38,711 nt of DNA, from contig CAMLHQ010000025.1 in assembly GCA_946479785.1 (NCBI GenBank), positions 1 to 38,711 of the forward strand. Reading direction: 5' to 3'. Below are positions 16,045 to 25,148 of this stretch, one piece after another. Position numbers and translations under genes: made by a program. Each line of letters starts with the position of its first letter. The first letter of the stretch is position 1. Source of the DNA: an uncultured Nitrospira sp. (GTDB lineage: Bacteria; Nitrospirota; Nitrospiria; Nitrospirales; Nitrospiraceae). Below the pieces are notes generated by a model, which ran no database searches, was not told the DNA's origin, and was given only the letters and a program-made list of their open reading frames with translations.

Positions 16045-17481
16045 CTATTTCGCACCTCGTCCTGCCTTCGGCAAGAGGGTGTCGATGAGGCTCGGTGGAC
16101 GTTCTTGATAGTCCGGCGGGAAGAGGTTGAAGCGCCGCCAGAGTTCATACCACAAGGGAACACGATTCAGAATGACCCATCCCATGACCTTGGTGCCTTG
16201 ACGCACGTGCTCTTGAGGAGGCCAGGGTTTCTCTTCTGGATCAGGAACAACCCAAAACCGGAAGTTCCCTTTGCCATCATCCACTTGGTCAATAACCTTG
16301 ATGACGCCGCCGTAGGTGCCTGCCATGAGTTCCGGCCAAGCTGGCAGCGGAATAGCAGGAATGCCGTAAAAGAGGATCTTGACCTTGCGGCCGACATTCA
16401 GCAATGGAGCATCGATTCCATCCGCCACCATTTCGATGGCTTTGTCTGCACTCGCTGGTGAAATCCTTACCAGCTTGTCGCCCGGCCTGACCGTTTCCCC
16501 TACGCCTGATTCCGCCATCTTGACGACCGTACCGTCGATAGGGGCCAGAATGCGACCGGCTACGCGACGCTGTTCCGCATTTGACATTCGCAATGACACG
16601 TCAGCTAGCTGGTCGGTCGCTTTGGCGGCTTCGGCAACCGACGCATCGCGGGAGGCTTCGGCATCCAGTAAGCGCTGCAGGACTTCGGCGCTGACCTGCT
16701 CCCGCCCGAAGCTGAGCGCCTTCATCGCTTGTTCGGCGGCTTTGAGACCGGCTTGCGCACCGGTCAAATCGGCCTTTGTCCCAATCGCCGATTGGATGGT
16801 TACTTCGAGTTCGCGTTGCGAAACGAGACCTTGCTCGGCGAGTTGTTTATGACGGTCGACGTTCAATTCGGCGGTGGCGACGGTGATCTTTGCCGCTTCC
16901 ACCTTCTGATAGGCTTCTCGGACCTTGTTTTCTGCTTCGATCACTCGGGCTTGGGCGGAAGGGACGGCCGCTTTGACGAGGTTCTGCATCTCCTTGATAC
17001 GCTTATCCAACTGCTCGGCTCGTCCCAGGGCGGCCTGTCGCATTTCCGTCAGTGCTTTTTTGCGTTGCTCCAGCAATGAAAGCAGATCCGGCGACATAAA
17101 ATTAGGGTCATAATCATCCAATTCGAGGATCAAGTCCCCTTGTTTGACACGCACGCCCTCGAAGATGTGCCACTTTTTAATGCGGCCGGTGATTTGCGCT
17201 TCGATGTCTTGCGGCCGCTCGTAGGGCGTATAGGCGGACAATTGGCCGCTCACCGTAATCGTCTGCGTCCAGGGCACGAAAACGATGATCAGGAGAAACA
17301 GCAAGACTAGCTTGATCGCCAGCCGTGAAGAGAACTTGAGACGTTCGGGGATTTGAACGGCTTCCCAGGCTTGGAGTTTGCTGGAGGTGGCAAGATCGTC
17401 CACCGCGATCTCATCCAATCCCGAGGGTCGCTGGACAAGCGAGCGGACTTTTTGGCGCAAACTTTGTCCTAGACCTGCCAC
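16045..17481 (-). CDS. HlyD-family periplasmic adaptor (membrane fusion) protein
   Basis: A 478-residue adaptor. It has a cytoplasmic N-terminus, one membrane anchor near residues 54-72, a first half lipoyl-like motif (G-R-I-K-K-W-H-I-F-E-G-V-R-V-K-Q-G-D), a long coiled-coil hairpin from about 125 to 300, and a second lipoyl half (I-L-A-P-I-D-G-T-V-V). It should link the inner-membrane ABC protein with the TolC-like channel. It is the first gene of a four-gene minus-strand operon and has a good promoter. Start is GTG 17481, preceded by an AAGAGGA ribosome-binding site. The C-terminal 100 residues are longer and more Trp/Pro-rich than in classical HlyD. Confidence 0.88.
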   Translation of the reverse strand: MAGLGQSLRQKVRSLVQRPSGLDEIAVDDLATSSKLQAWEAVQIPERLKFSSRLAIKLVLLFLLIIVFVPWTQTITVSGQLSAYTPYERPQDIEAQITGRIKKWHIFEGVRVKQGDLILELDDYDPNFMSPDLLSLLEQRKKALTEMRQAALGRAEQLDKRIKEMQNLVKAAVPSAQARVIEAENKVREAYQKVEAAKITVATAELNVDRHKQLAEQGLVSQRELEVTIQSAIGTKADLTGAQAGLKAAEQAMKALSFGREQVSAEVLQRLLDAEASRDASVAEAAKATDQLADVSLRMSNAEQRRVAGRILAPIDGTVVKMAESGVGETVRPGDKLVRISPASADKAIEMVADGIDAPLLNVGRKVKILFYGIPAIPLPAWPELMAGTYGGVIKVIDQVDDGKGNFRFWVVPDPEEKPWPPQEHVRQGTKVMGWVILNRVPLWYELWRRFNLFPPDYQERPPSLIDTLLPKAGRGAK

Positions 17482-17519
17482 CGAGTCCTCTTCGGTAGAG
17501 GGGAACGATTTGACGATTC

Positions 17520-17549
17520 ATCATAGAGGAAAGTGGTTCAACGGGTCAA
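17520..17549 (-). promoter_or_regulatory. Sigma70-type promoter of the export operon
   Basis: On the minus strand TTGACC (17544-17549) and TATGAT (17520-17525) are 18 bp apart, each with 5 of 6 consensus matches. The predicted start, near 17513, gives a leader of about 30 nt to the hlyD-like gene. Confidence 0.65.
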
Positions 17550-17589
17550 TTTCTCTTCAAGAACTGGTGTTTGCTGCGTTTCTATGAAC

Positions 17590-17618
17590 TTGACCGGTAT
17601 ACAGAGAGCCGCTAATGT
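17590..17618 (+). promoter_or_regulatory. Possible promoter for purE-purK
   Basis: TTGACC (17590-17595) is followed after 17 bp by TAATGT (17613-17618). The -35 box is good and the -10 box weak. The start would lie near 17625, which fits translation from TTG 17655. Confidence 0.4.
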
Positions 17619-17641
17619 GTCGACTCGAGAGTGCTCCGCAC

Positions 17642-17648
17642 GGAGGAG
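17642..17648 (+). promoter_or_regulatory. Strong ribosome-binding site deciding the purE start
   Basis: GGAGGAG lies 6 nt upstream of TTG 17655. A GTG at 17631 is in frame but lies upstream of this site, so TTG is the better start. Confidence 0.75.
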
Positions 17649-17654
17649 TGTTCG

Positions 17655-18230
17655 TTGGCTGGAATTGTAAAACGGACAGGATCACAATCATCAGGGCGCG
17701 CGGCCACTCGTTCACATCCATTGGTTGGCGTGCTCGGCGGCAGCAAATCTGATTTTCCGATCCTGGAGAAAGCCGTCACCGTGCTGACCGAGTTGGGGAT
17801 ACCCAGTGAGCTCCTGGTCGTCTCCGCCCATCGTACTCCGGACCGCTTGTTTGCCTATGCCGAGCAGGCGCCGGTTCGGGGCATCGAAGTGATTATTGCC
17901 GGTGCTGGAGGCGCGGCCCATCTGCCCGGCATGCTGGCGGCGAAGACGCATCTGCCGGTGATCGGGGTGCCGATTCCGACCGAGAATCTTCGGGGGCTTG
18001 ATTCTTTACTTTCCATCGTCCAAATGCCGCGCGGTATTCCCGTAGCGACCGTCGCCATCGGTGGTGCAGAGAATGCCGGTTTGCTCGCGGCGCAGATCTT
18101 GGCAGGCCACTATCCTGATATCGGCGTTCGCGTGAAAGCCTTCCGCAAAACTCAGACCGACGGTGTGCTGCAATCGCCCGAAGCCAAAGGGGCAACCGCC
18201 GGTTTCCTTCCTTCTCGTCCTCGGTCGTGA
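17655..18230 (+). CDS. purE: N5-carboxyaminoimidazole ribonucleotide mutase
   Basis: A protein of about 191 residues of the class I PurE family. It converts N5-CAIR to CAIR in de novo purine synthesis. Signatures are [34 protein letters not shown] and [15 protein letters not shown]. The N-terminal 25 residues are polar and not part of the fold. It starts at TTG 17655 with a near-perfect ribosome-binding site and ends in a GTGA overlap with purK, the standard coupling of the two steps. Confidence 0.95.
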   Translation: MAGIVKRTGSQSSGRAATRSHPLVGVLGGSKSDFPILEKAVTVLTELGIPSELLVVSAHRTPDRLFAYAEQAPVRGIEVIIAGAGGAAHLPGMLAAKTHLPVIGVPIPTENLRGLDSLLSIVQMPRGIPVATVAIGGAENAGLLAAQILAGHYPDIGVRVKAFRKTQTDGVLQSPEAKGATAGFLPSRPRS

Positions 18231-19399
18231 ATCCAATATCAATTGAACCAGGTTCCGTGCTCGGCGTGCTTGGGGGAGGCCAGTTGGGCTCCATGTTCGC
18301 AAGTGCGGCAACCCAGATGGGGTTCCGCATCGCGGTCTGGGATCCGGACGCGGATGCCCCGGCGCATCGCCTCGCCACTCATTCCTTTCCGAAGCCGTTT
18401 ACCGATCGACAGGCGTTGTCGCAGTTCGCCGGCCTGGTCTCGGTTGTGACCTACGAATGGGAGAATGTGCCGGCTGACCTCTGTCGGCAACTCGAACAGA
18501 CAAAGCCCGTGCGACCATCGAGTGGCATTTTGCGTATCATCCAAAATCGTCTCGTACAAAAACAGTTTCTTGTCGAACGGGGATTCCCTGTTCCCCGATT
18601 TGCAGCCATGACCAACCTCAATCAGTTGGAACAGGTCGTTCAGCAGCTCGGTTGTCCGGCACTCTGTAAGACAGCCACAGCAGGCTACGATGGGAAGGGG
18701 CAATGGAGGATTAGCGAACTATCGAACCTGTCTGAAATCCAACAGTCCTTGCGCGCATCCGCTCAATCCGGAATGGAATGGATCGTCGAATCGTTCGTCC
18801 CCTTCGAACGGGAACTTTCGATCCTGGTCGCTCGTGGGATCGACGGACAATCTGTCGTCTATCCGCTCGTTGAGAATGAACATGAAGAAGGCATCCTCCG
18901 TACAACGATCGTCCCCGCGGAGGTACCTTCATCCGTCATGGAGCGGGCAGCCGAGCTTGCGCGCGGACTCATCGAACGTATGGAAGGGGTCGGTCTCTTT
19001 TGCATCGAACTGTTTCTGCTGCCGGGAGGCGAACTCCTGATCAACGAAGTCGCTCCTCGTCCGCATAATTCCGGCCATTACACGCTGGATGCGTGCAGCC
19101 GATCACAATTTGAGCAGCAAGTCCGAGCGGTTTGTGGAATGCCGTTAGGAGAGGTCCGATTGTTAAGCCCCGCCGCCATGGTCAATCTCATCGGAACCGA
19201 TGCCGAGACGATCAAGACCGACCCCGAATGTCGCGCCCTGCTGGACCTTCCCGGGACGCATCTGCATCTGTATGGAAAACGGGCCGTCCGTCCTCGCCGA
19301 AAGATGGGACATGTCACATTTCTTGCTGATCAGCGACGCACGGCTCATGATCGAGCCGTACAATTTCGCCAGAGTCTTCTCCCACGGCAACGACTCTGA
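18227..19399 (+). CDS. purK: N5-carboxyaminoimidazole ribonucleotide synthase
   Basis: A 390-residue ATP-grasp enzyme that makes N5-CAIR from AIR, bicarbonate and ATP, the step before PurE. The start shows the PurK signature [10 protein letters not shown]. The ATP-grasp region includes [12 protein letters not shown] near residue 145 and [12 protein letters not shown] near residue 270. GTG 18227 overlaps the purE stop by 4 nt. The C-terminus (H-L-Y-G-K-x-x-x-R-P-x-R-K-M-G-H) is normal, so the gene is complete. Confidence 0.95.
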   Translation: MNPISIEPGSVLGVLGGGQLGSMFASAATQMGFRIAVWDPDADAPAHRLATHSFPKPFTDRQALSQFAGLVSVVTYEWENVPADLCRQLEQTKPVRPSSGILRIIQNRLVQKQFLVERGFPVPRFAAMTNLNQLEQVVQQLGCPALCKTATAGYDGKGQWRISELSNLSEIQQSLRASAQSGMEWIVESFVPFERELSILVARGIDGQSVVYPLVENEHEEGILRTTIVPAEVPSSVMERAAELARGLIERMEGVGLFCIELFLLPGGELLINEVAPRPHNSGHYTLDACSRSQFEQQVRAVCGMPLGEVRLLSPAAMVNLIGTDAETIKTDPECRALLDLPGTHLHLYGKRAVRPRRKMGHVTFLADQRRTAHDRAVQFRQSLLPRQRL

Positions 19400-19431
19400 T
19401 GCGAATGGATTGATTCCAGCCGAATCTCTCA

Positions 19432-19452
19432 CAGTGCCGTTTTTCGGCACTG
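19432..19452 (+). terminator. Hairpin after purK
   Basis: CAGTGCCG (19432-19439) and CGGCACTG (19445-19452) form a perfect 8-bp GC-rich stem around a TTTTT loop, 32 nt after the purK stop. No T tract follows, so it may be a weak terminator or an mRNA-end stabiliser. Confidence 0.45.
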
Positions 19453-19606
19453 ACCCGCCTGTTCCATTTTGTGACTGCCTGTAGGATCAGAGTCCAATCT
19501 GTCCATCGGCTGAGGAGCCGGGGATGAGGAAAATCAGGCTTCTCCTGCCTGAGAGGACCGGTACGGGACTTGCTCGTTCCTGCTTCGGAAATTACGTCGA
19601 GGAACA

Positions 19607-21427
19607 ATGCACAGCGCTCTCGTTACATCTCAAGAACAATCTACAGAACGACAAACTGATGATTCGTCCGGCAGGGGCGGAGTATCGCGCGCGCGATACG
19701 TCATCTTGCAATCGCTCGTGGGCATCATGTTGGGGTACCAGCTGTGGTTCGGCCCTGAGCCGGTTGTGACCCGTGTGACCAGTGAGCTCATCGTCGGCGG
19801 GTTGATGCTGCTGATCGGCTTCCTGCTGGTCGTTCCATCCTCCATGCTTCAAGCGGCCTGGTTCAGCGGAACACTCATCACGATCGACACGGCCTTGGTC
19901 ACCGGCATCATGTATCTATCCGGTCATGCCAGATCGGAATTATATCTGTCCTATTTCATTCTCATGCTGATTGCTGCATCGCTGCGGCGATTGTCGCATG
20001 TCATTGCCTTTTCTCTCTTGCTCTGCGCCGGCTATGGTGTCGTGCTGTATCAAGGCAGCGTTCAGACAGGGACGCTTTCCGTGGGACATCTTTTGGGCGT
20101 ACCAGTGCTCTTGGTGATGGCGATGTTTTATGGGATGGCTCTGGAGACGATCGGAGCGGAGCGGCAGCAGAAAACGCAATTGCTCCACAACATTGAAGAA
20201 CTCAAGAAGGCCGAGAGCGCGCTCCAGGCTTCTCGCGAACAGCTGGAGATTCGCATCAAAGGACTGAAAGAGGATCTCTGGAAGGCCAACGCGCTGGTCC
20301 AGCAGGAAAAGTCCGAACGAGAAGGGCTCGAACGGCAGCTCTCCGAGGCGCAAAAGATGGAAGCGATCGGCCGGATGACGAGCGGCCTGGCCAACGAGTT
20401 CAGTCATCTCTTCTCGGTCATCGGCAAGCAGACCGGCGTCGTCTTATCTCATCTTCTTCCAGAGGACCCCTTATATAGACCGGTCGATGAGATTTTCCGG
20501 ACCGGCGAGCAGGCGGCCGCGCTGACGGCGCAACTGGCGACGCTCGATCTTCACCATCGACAATTCCGGCACGTGCTTTCCATGCGGACCGTGATGGAGG
20601 ATCTGAGCGGAGTCATTCGCGGGCTCCTGCCAGAGCGGATCGATTGTCAAATTTCGATCGAGCCCGGGCCGCTCGACGTAGAGGTGGATCGTGAAGGCAT
20701 CGAACAGGTGTTGTTGAATTTGGCGTTGAACGCCCGTGATGCGATGCCTCAACGAGGCCGGCTCACGATCGATATCGGGCCGACTGAGAGCGACCGAACC
20801 TCGGCGGTACGGGTCCAGGTGTGCGATACCGGCAGCGGGATGACGAGAGATACACAGGCCCGGATGTTCGAGCCGTTTTTTTCGACAAAAGAAACCAACG
20901 TCGGCCTCGGATTGACGGCAGTATATGGGGTGGTCAAACAACACGGGGGACACGTGGATGTCACGAGCCAGCCCGGTCATGGGACCACCGTCCGCATTTT
21001 TCTGCCCGCCGTCGCGGCGGACGTGACTTCCCGCCATCCGGGCGAATCATCGGTGGCGGCTAAAGGCCAAGAGACCGTCTTGTTGGTCGAGCCCCACGAA
21101 ATCGAGCGGAAGCTCGCGCTCTCGACGTTGCAGCGCCATCGCTATCAGGTCTTGGAAGCCAGCTCTCCGGTCGAAGCCATCATGCTTGCCCGGGAGTATA
21201 CCGGTGCCGTGCATGTGACGGTCAGCGGGCTCATCATGCCGGAAATCAGCGGACGTGAGCTGGCCAAGCGATTGTTGCAACAGCATCCAAGGATGAAAGC
21301 CTTGTTCGTGTCTGGTTACGACGACGAAGCGATCATTTCGCACCGAATCAATCGGCGGTTTTTGCTGAGGCGGCCCTACCGACAGACGGGATTGGTGGAG
21401 AAAGTTCGTGAGCTGATCGATGCCTAA
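19607..21427 (+). CDS. Membrane hybrid histidine kinase with phospho-His and receiver Asp both missing
   Basis: A 606-residue protein. Residues 30-185 hold five or six transmembrane helices. A coiled coil (about 190-255), a HisKA-like dimerisation segment, a HATPase domain (about 350-475) and a C-terminal receiver (about 490-605) follow. In this kinase class the HisKA box reads A-H-D-F-N-N; here it is A-N263-E-F-S-H, so the phosphoacceptor His is Asn. The HATPase motifs look intact (N-L-A-L-N-A-R-D-A-M, D-T-G-S-G-M, G-L-G-L). The receiver has Gly541 where the phosphorylated Asp belongs, V-E-P-H in place of the acidic pair, and Arg for the conserved Lys. It probably works without His-Asp phosphotransfer. 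No partner regulator is adjacent. An AGGA ribosome-binding site precedes the ATG. Confidence 0.85.
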   Translation: MHSALVTSQEQSTERQTDDSSGRGGVSRARYVILQSLVGIMLGYQLWFGPEPVVTRVTSELIVGGLMLLIGFLLVVPSSMLQAAWFSGTLITIDTALVTGIMYLSGHARSELYLSYFILMLIAASLRRLSHVIAFSLLLCAGYGVVLYQGSVQTGTLSVGHLLGVPVLLVMAMFYGMALETIGAERQQKTQLLHNIEELKKAESALQASREQLEIRIKGLKEDLWKANALVQQEKSEREGLERQLSEAQKMEAIGRMTSGLANEFSHLFSVIGKQTGVVLSHLLPEDPLYRPVDEIFRTGEQAAALTAQLATLDLHHRQFRHVLSMRTVMEDLSGVIRGLLPERIDCQISIEPGPLDVEVDREGIEQVLLNLALNARDAMPQRGRLTIDIGPTESDRTSAVRVQVCDTGSGMTRDTQARMFEPFFSTKETNVGLGLTAVYGVVKQHGGHVDVTSQPGHGTTVRIFLPAVAADVTSRHPGESSVAAKGQETVLLVEPHEIERKLALSTLQRHRYQVLEASSPVEAIMLAREYTGAVHVTVSGLIMPEISGRELAKRLLQQHPRMKALFVSGYDDEAIISHRINRRFLLRRPYRQTGLVEKVRELIDA

Positions 21428-21455
21428 CGGTTGCCGTGTTGCTGACCGTCTTTTT
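21427..21455 (+). terminator. Weak rho-independent terminator after the kinase
   Basis: ACGGT (21427-21431) pairs with ACCGT (21445-21449), with partial inner pairing, and is followed by CTTTTT. The stem is short, so confidence is limited. Confidence 0.35.
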
Positions 21456-21477
21456 GAGCCTCCTGAAGAGAGATGTT

Positions 21478-22185
21478 TCAGCTGTCCCAGCGGCTGACTC
21501 GCTCCGGCGAGAAGAAGGGTACCTCCGGACGTTTGAAGAATCCGATCAGCACCATTCCCGCGACAAATCCGCCGATGTGGGCGAAGAACGCCACCCCTCC
21601 ACCGGTAGTGCCGATACTCATTCCGCCGCTTAGGAGCTGCAAGACGAACCACATGCCCAACACGATGAAGGCTGCAACTCTCGTCATGCCGATCCCCGGC
21701 ATAAATACAAGCACGTGCGCGCGCGGAAACAGCAGCACGTAGGCACCCAGCACGCCCGAGATGGCTCCGCTCGCCCCGACCATCGGAATGGTTGAGGACG
21801 AGTCGGTTATCGCGTGACTTAAGGCAGCCAACACTCCACAGGTGAGATAAAAGACGATGTATCGTGCATGGCCCATGACATCTTCTATATTGTTCCCAAA
21901 TACCCATAGGTACAGCATGTTGCCGATCAGGTGCATCCACCCACCGTGGAGGAACATGCTTGTGACCAACGTGGCATAAGCAGGGATGGCCACGGAGATC
22001 GTCGCGGGCAGATCGACCTTTCCAAACAGCAGCGCCGGGATCGCGCCATATTGAAAGATAAACATTTCACCTGGCTGTAGGGGGAGGCTTGATTGATAGA
22101 GAAAGACTAGGGTGCAGGCGACAATGAATGCGATCGTGACGACGGGCGTACGTTCGGTCGGATTGTCGTCGTGGAGCGGGATCAT
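21478..22185 (-). CDS. Rhomboid-family intramembrane serine protease
   Basis: A 235-residue polytopic membrane protein with about six helices. The catalytic dyad is visible: Ser139 in G-A-S-G-A-I-S-G and His203 in A-H-I-G-G-F-V-A-G. The H-G-G-W-M-H-L-I-G-N-M-L-Y-L-W segment before them is also diagnostic. Rhomboids cleave transmembrane helices of other proteins; the substrate is unknown. The N-terminal M-I-P-L-x-D-x-N-P-T is typical of the bacterial subfamily. It is convergent with the kinase gene and lies 18 nt downstream of the DHH gene on the same strand, so those two are likely co-transcribed. Confidence 0.93.
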   Translation of the reverse strand: MIPLHDDNPTERTPVVTIAFIVACTLVFLYQSSLPLQPGEMFIFQYGAIPALLFGKVDLPATISVAIPAYATLVTSMFLHGGWMHLIGNMLYLWVFGNNIEDVMGHARYIVFYLTCGVLAALSHAITDSSSTIPMVGASGAISGVLGAYVLLFPRAHVLVFMPGIGMTRVAAFIVLGMWFVLQLLSGGMSIGTTGGGVAFFAHIGGFVAGMVLIGFFKRPEVPFFSPERVSRWDS

Positions 22186-22203
22186 GCCGCTGCTCGCTTA
22201 TGA

Positions 22204-23073
22204 TCAGTTGCGACGGCGGTTGATAACGGATCGAGGAAGTGCCGGATTCTGCGGAAGCGATCCATCGAGGCTAAGCGGCACAGAAAAGCCCGCCGCATGC
22301 GTATGGCCGCCGCCGCCGAAGGAAGCGGCGATCGCGCCGACGTCCGTTCCGTCCTCGCGCGACCGCATACTGTAATACCGCCGGCCGTCACGGTCGTGCC
22401 AGATAATGCAGAAGGGCGCCTCGGCGGAGAGCCGTTCGCCAATCTGGCTCGTCAGTACGGCGCTTTGAACGGAAGGCACGGTTTCGCCGTGGAATTCGAC
22501 CAGCACCGCCTGCCCTGCCAATTTATTCACGAGTTCATGTTCATACCGTAGGATCGCGCGGCCTTCCTGTTCCAAGTCTTTCTGCTTGAAACTGCTCCAG
22601 AGTTGAAACTCGAAAGGATGGGAGGCCACAGCCGCGTTGATTTCCCGGCTCAGCGGCAGAGCCCATGTCCACAGGTCTTTGTCTTGAATGTACTCGAGGA
22701 GCCAGGGAACCGGATGGTCGTGCGCCCATTCCCAGGCCAGGACGGCACCGGACTTTTTCAAGTCGAAATAGGCGTAGGGTAATCCGGCCAGCGCTTTTTC
22801 TGCCGTAATATGGTGATCGAGCACTAACAGCTCATTCGTCTGCCGGCGCATGGATTCGAGTGTCTCGCGAGCATAGCTGAAATCCACGATGACGACACGC
22901 TGGCCGTTCAGCCCGTCCGGAGGCGGATTGCCATGCTTGACCGGAATGAATTGCGACTGAGGGAACTGACGCCAGATGGCCCAGGCAGCGCCGAATCCGT
23001 CGGCACATTCGGCATGGTAGAGCACCGCGGTTGGGGTCTGAGAAAAATGATGTCGTGAATGGGAGCCGGCCAT
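22204..23073 (-). CDS. DHH/DHHA1-family phosphoesterase
   Basis: About 289 residues. Motifs of DHH phosphoesterases appear in order: H-A-E-C-A-D-G-F-G-A-A (motif I), V-I-V-D-F-S (motif II), V-L-D-H-H (motif III) and, in the C-terminal DHHA1 domain, G-G-G-G-H-T-H-A-A-G. These bind two metal ions and hydrolyse phosphodiesters; nanoRNases and c-di-AMP phosphodiesterases are relatives. The substrate cannot be chosen from sequence. I prefer ATG 23073; a GTG at 23091 would add six residues and neither has a convincing ribosome-binding site. Confidence 0.85.
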   Translation of the reverse strand: MAGSHSRHHFSQTPTAVLYHAECADGFGAAWAIWRQFPQSQFIPVKHGNPPPDGLNGQRVVIVDFSYARETLESMRRQTNELLVLDHHITAEKALAGLPYAYFDLKKSGAVLAWEWAHDHPVPWLLEYIQDKDLWTWALPLSREINAAVASHPFEFQLWSSFKQKDLEQEGRAILRYEHELVNKLAGQAVLVEFHGETVPSVQSAVLTSQIGERLSAEAPFCIIWHDRDGRRYYSMRSREDGTDVGAIAASFGGGGHTHAAGFSVPLSLDGSLPQNPALPRSVINRRRN

Positions 23074-23149
23074 TGGAACGGAGCATACCACGGGCTTCGC
23101 CGAGACTAAAGGCTCATTTCGTGAGGATCCTTCATATGACGTACTCGAG

Positions 23150-24208
23150 TTAGAGGCGATTCAGGTGGTCAATCAACCGGCGCAATCGGGCGGCGCTGCG
23201 GCGATTCGAGGCAAAGACCAGGCGAGGTAAGTCTTTTAAATCCGGCTCGTCAAGTTCTTCGGGCAGGGCGCCGCGAAGCTCGAACGTGCCTTCCAGCAAG
23301 AGATCCGCAAATTGCTCATGAATCACCGCTACCTGCTCGGCCGAAATACGGCTTTTCAACCGCATAGCCAACTGGCGACCGACATATCGAATCGAATGAA
23401 ACCGTGCATAAAAGGTTCGGATTTCATCGATCGCCTCGTCGACCGAACTCGTGATTTTAAAGAGGGCGAGATCTTCCGGGCTGATGAGGCTTCGATTCAA
23501 CAGCTGGCGCGTGATAAAGCCGTACCAGTCATCCCAATAGTCGCAGCCGGGAGCTTGGAGGCAAACAATCGGCTGAGGATCGCTCTTGCCGGTCTGCGCG
23601 AGGGTCAGGATTTCGAAGCCTTCGTCATGGGTGCCAAAGCCGCCGGGAAAGAGCGCGATCGCGTTGGCTTCCTTCTGAAAAATCAGTTTTCTGGTGAAGA
23701 AATACTTGAAGGTGACCAGTTTCGGATCGTCCGCAATCGTGGTGTTGGGACCTTGCTCAAACGGCAACATGATGTTCACGCCGAAGCTGTTCTCCCGGCC
23801 GGCTCCTTCTTGGGCGGCGCGCATGATGCCGTCTGCTCCACCGGTGATGACCATAAAGCCCTCTTCGACGATCCGGCGGCAAAAGTTGAAGGCAATCTGG
23901 TAGTTCGGGTCGTCGGATGCGGTACGGGCCGATCCAAAAATACTGACCTTTTTTCGGCCATGGTAGTCACGAAATACGCGGAATGCATGGCGAAGCTCTT
24001 TCACCGCTCGGTTGACGATTTTGAGGTCGAGGGAGTCGAGGTGGGCATCATGGAGCTTGAGCATGCCTGCCAGGATTTCCTTCACCAGTGCCGCCGGAAG
24101 ATCGTCGTCCGGACACTCCAGGAGCGAGCGGATTTGGCTCAATATTTCATCGTTTGACGGTATCGTACGGGGAGGACGACTTGGCGTAGTTTTCATCGAG
24201 TGATCCAT
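23150..24208 (-). CDS. LOG-family (TIGR00730-type) Rossmann protein
   Basis: A 352-residue protein. The diagnostic motif is P-G-G-F-G-T-H-D-E-G-F-E near residue 185, with G-G-A-D-G-I-M-R-A-A near residue 123. These mark LOG-type phosphoribohydrolases, once misnamed lysine decarboxylases, which release free bases from nucleoside 5'-monophosphates (cytokinin activation in plants, PpnN-like nucleotide turnover in bacteria). It is longer than minimal LOG proteins, with N- and C-terminal extensions. It has its own promoter. An internal ATG at 24196 is an alternative start. Confidence 0.85.
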   Translation of the reverse strand: MDHSMKTTPSRPPRTIPSNDEILSQIRSLLECPDDDLPAALVKEILAGMLKLHDAHLDSLDLKIVNRAVKELRHAFRVFRDYHGRKKVSIFGSARTASDDPNYQIAFNFCRRIVEEGFMVITGGADGIMRAAQEGAGRENSFGVNIMLPFEQGPNTTIADDPKLVTFKYFFTRKLIFQKEANAIALFPGGFGTHDEGFEILTLAQTGKSDPQPIVCLQAPGCDYWDDWYGFITRQLLNRSLISPEDLALFKITSSVDEAIDEIRTFYARFHSIRYVGRQLAMRLKSRISAEQVAVIHEQFADLLLEGTFELRGALPEELDEPDLKDLPRLVFASNRRSAARLRRLIDHLNRL

Positions 24209-24256
24209 TCGTGTGGCTGGTGAACGGTGATTGATGAGTCTCGGCTTGAGAGAAAA

Positions 24257-24285
24257 ATTCTATCAGTTGATGGTCGTTTGGTCAA
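24257..24285 (-). promoter_or_regulatory. Sigma70-type promoter of the LOG-family gene
   Basis: On the minus strand TTGACC (24280-24285) and TAGAAT (24257-24262) are 17 bp apart, with 5 of 6 matches in each. Start near 24250, about 40 nt before the ATG. Confidence 0.65.
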
Positions 24286-24304
24286 AGACGTTGTGCGAGA
24301 ACAA

Positions 24305-25078
24305 TTATGTGCGATCGGAGGAGGGCGGGATTGCCTGTAATGCCCAGGCTTTGAGGCGGGCAAGATCGGCATTCGTGAGATCGGCGAACTGGATTTCGAT
24401 AGCAACCTTCTTCTGCCCGTGGTGAGGGGGCTTTCCTGAGGATGGAGAGTCGGACGTCATAACTTTTCCATGAATGGTTAACGGTGTGTTCTGTCCCGGT
24501 AAAGAAAAGGCCAGCACCACGCGTGTCTTGGTGTTCAACTTTGAAGCTGATTCGATGCGGGCGCCCGCATGGCTGAGCTGCACGATCGTCGCATTATATG
24601 CCTGCCGATGATTGAGATCTTCGCCGATGACGCTCACGACTGCTGGGATGTTCGTCTGGCGTCGGGGAGGTGCGAGCATCAGGTCTTGCGCGCTCAATAT
24701 GCCGACCGGCTGGTTCTGCTTCGTGACAATCAGAAGAGACGCGCCGGTCGCCACCATCATCGTGGAGGCCTCTTCAAGGGCTTCGTCGTACTCGATGAAC
24801 TGCACGGGGCGCGTCATGATGCTGCGCACCTCGATGTCGTGGGGTTCCAACCCCTGGGCGACGACTTTTTTCACGATGTCGGTCGGTGTCATGAGCCCGA
24901 ACACAGTCTCGGTCTCTTTCACGAGCAGGCACGGTGCATGTTCCCGCTCAAGAAGCAGCGCGGCTTCGCTGACAGACACATCGCCCGGAATCTGTACGAC
25001 CCCTGGAGTCATCATATGGGCTACCACAGTTGGTACGAGATGAAAGGCCTGTGGGGGTGGTTCGTTTGGACCGGGCAT
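24305..25078 (-). CDS. Tandem CBS domain protein with degenerate PilZ domain
   Basis: About 257 residues: two CBS repeats (from V-A-H-M-M-T-P and R-S-I-M-T-R-P) followed by a PilZ-like beta-barrel. CBS pairs bind adenine nucleotides. The PilZ part lacks the c-di-GMP motifs: the RxxxR region reads R-R-Q-T-N-I-P and DxSxxG reads Q-L-S-H-A-G, so binding is doubtful. It may sense nucleotides and relay to a partner. I start at ATG 25078 because GGAGAGGGG lies 7 nt upstream; ATG 25108 is possible. A TTG at 25198 is upstream of the predicted promoter and unlikely. Confidence 0.8.
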   Translation of the reverse strand: MPGPNEPPPQAFHLVPTVVAHMMTPGVVQIPGDVSVSEAALLLEREHAPCLLVKETETVFGLMTPTDIVKKVVAQGLEPHDIEVRSIMTRPVQFIEYDEALEEASTMMVATGASLLIVTKQNQPVGILSAQDLMLAPPRRQTNIPAVVSVIGEDLNHRQAYNATIVQLSHAGARIESASKLNTKTRVVLAFSLPGQNTPLTIHGKVMTSDSPSSGKPPHHGQKKVAIEIQFADLTNADLARLKAWALQAIPPSSDRT

Positions 25079-25085
25079 CGGTGGA

Positions 25086-25094
25086 CCCCTCTCC
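25086..25094 (-). promoter_or_regulatory. Ribosome-binding site favouring the CBS-PilZ start at 25078
   Basis: GGAGAGGGG on the minus strand ends 7 nt before ATG 25078. No comparable site precedes ATG 25108. Confidence 0.55.
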
Positions 25095-25148
25095 GATTCG
25101 TGCCTCATTGACGACTCGTGAGGGGCCGGCCCCCTGCGGCGTAAGCCA

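Noticed and set aside
23150..24208. Lysine decarboxylase annotation for the P-G-G-x-G-T-x-x-E protein
   Set aside because: This motif marks LOG-type phosphoribohydrolases; the lysine decarboxylase name is a historical misannotation, even though polyamine genes are in the window.
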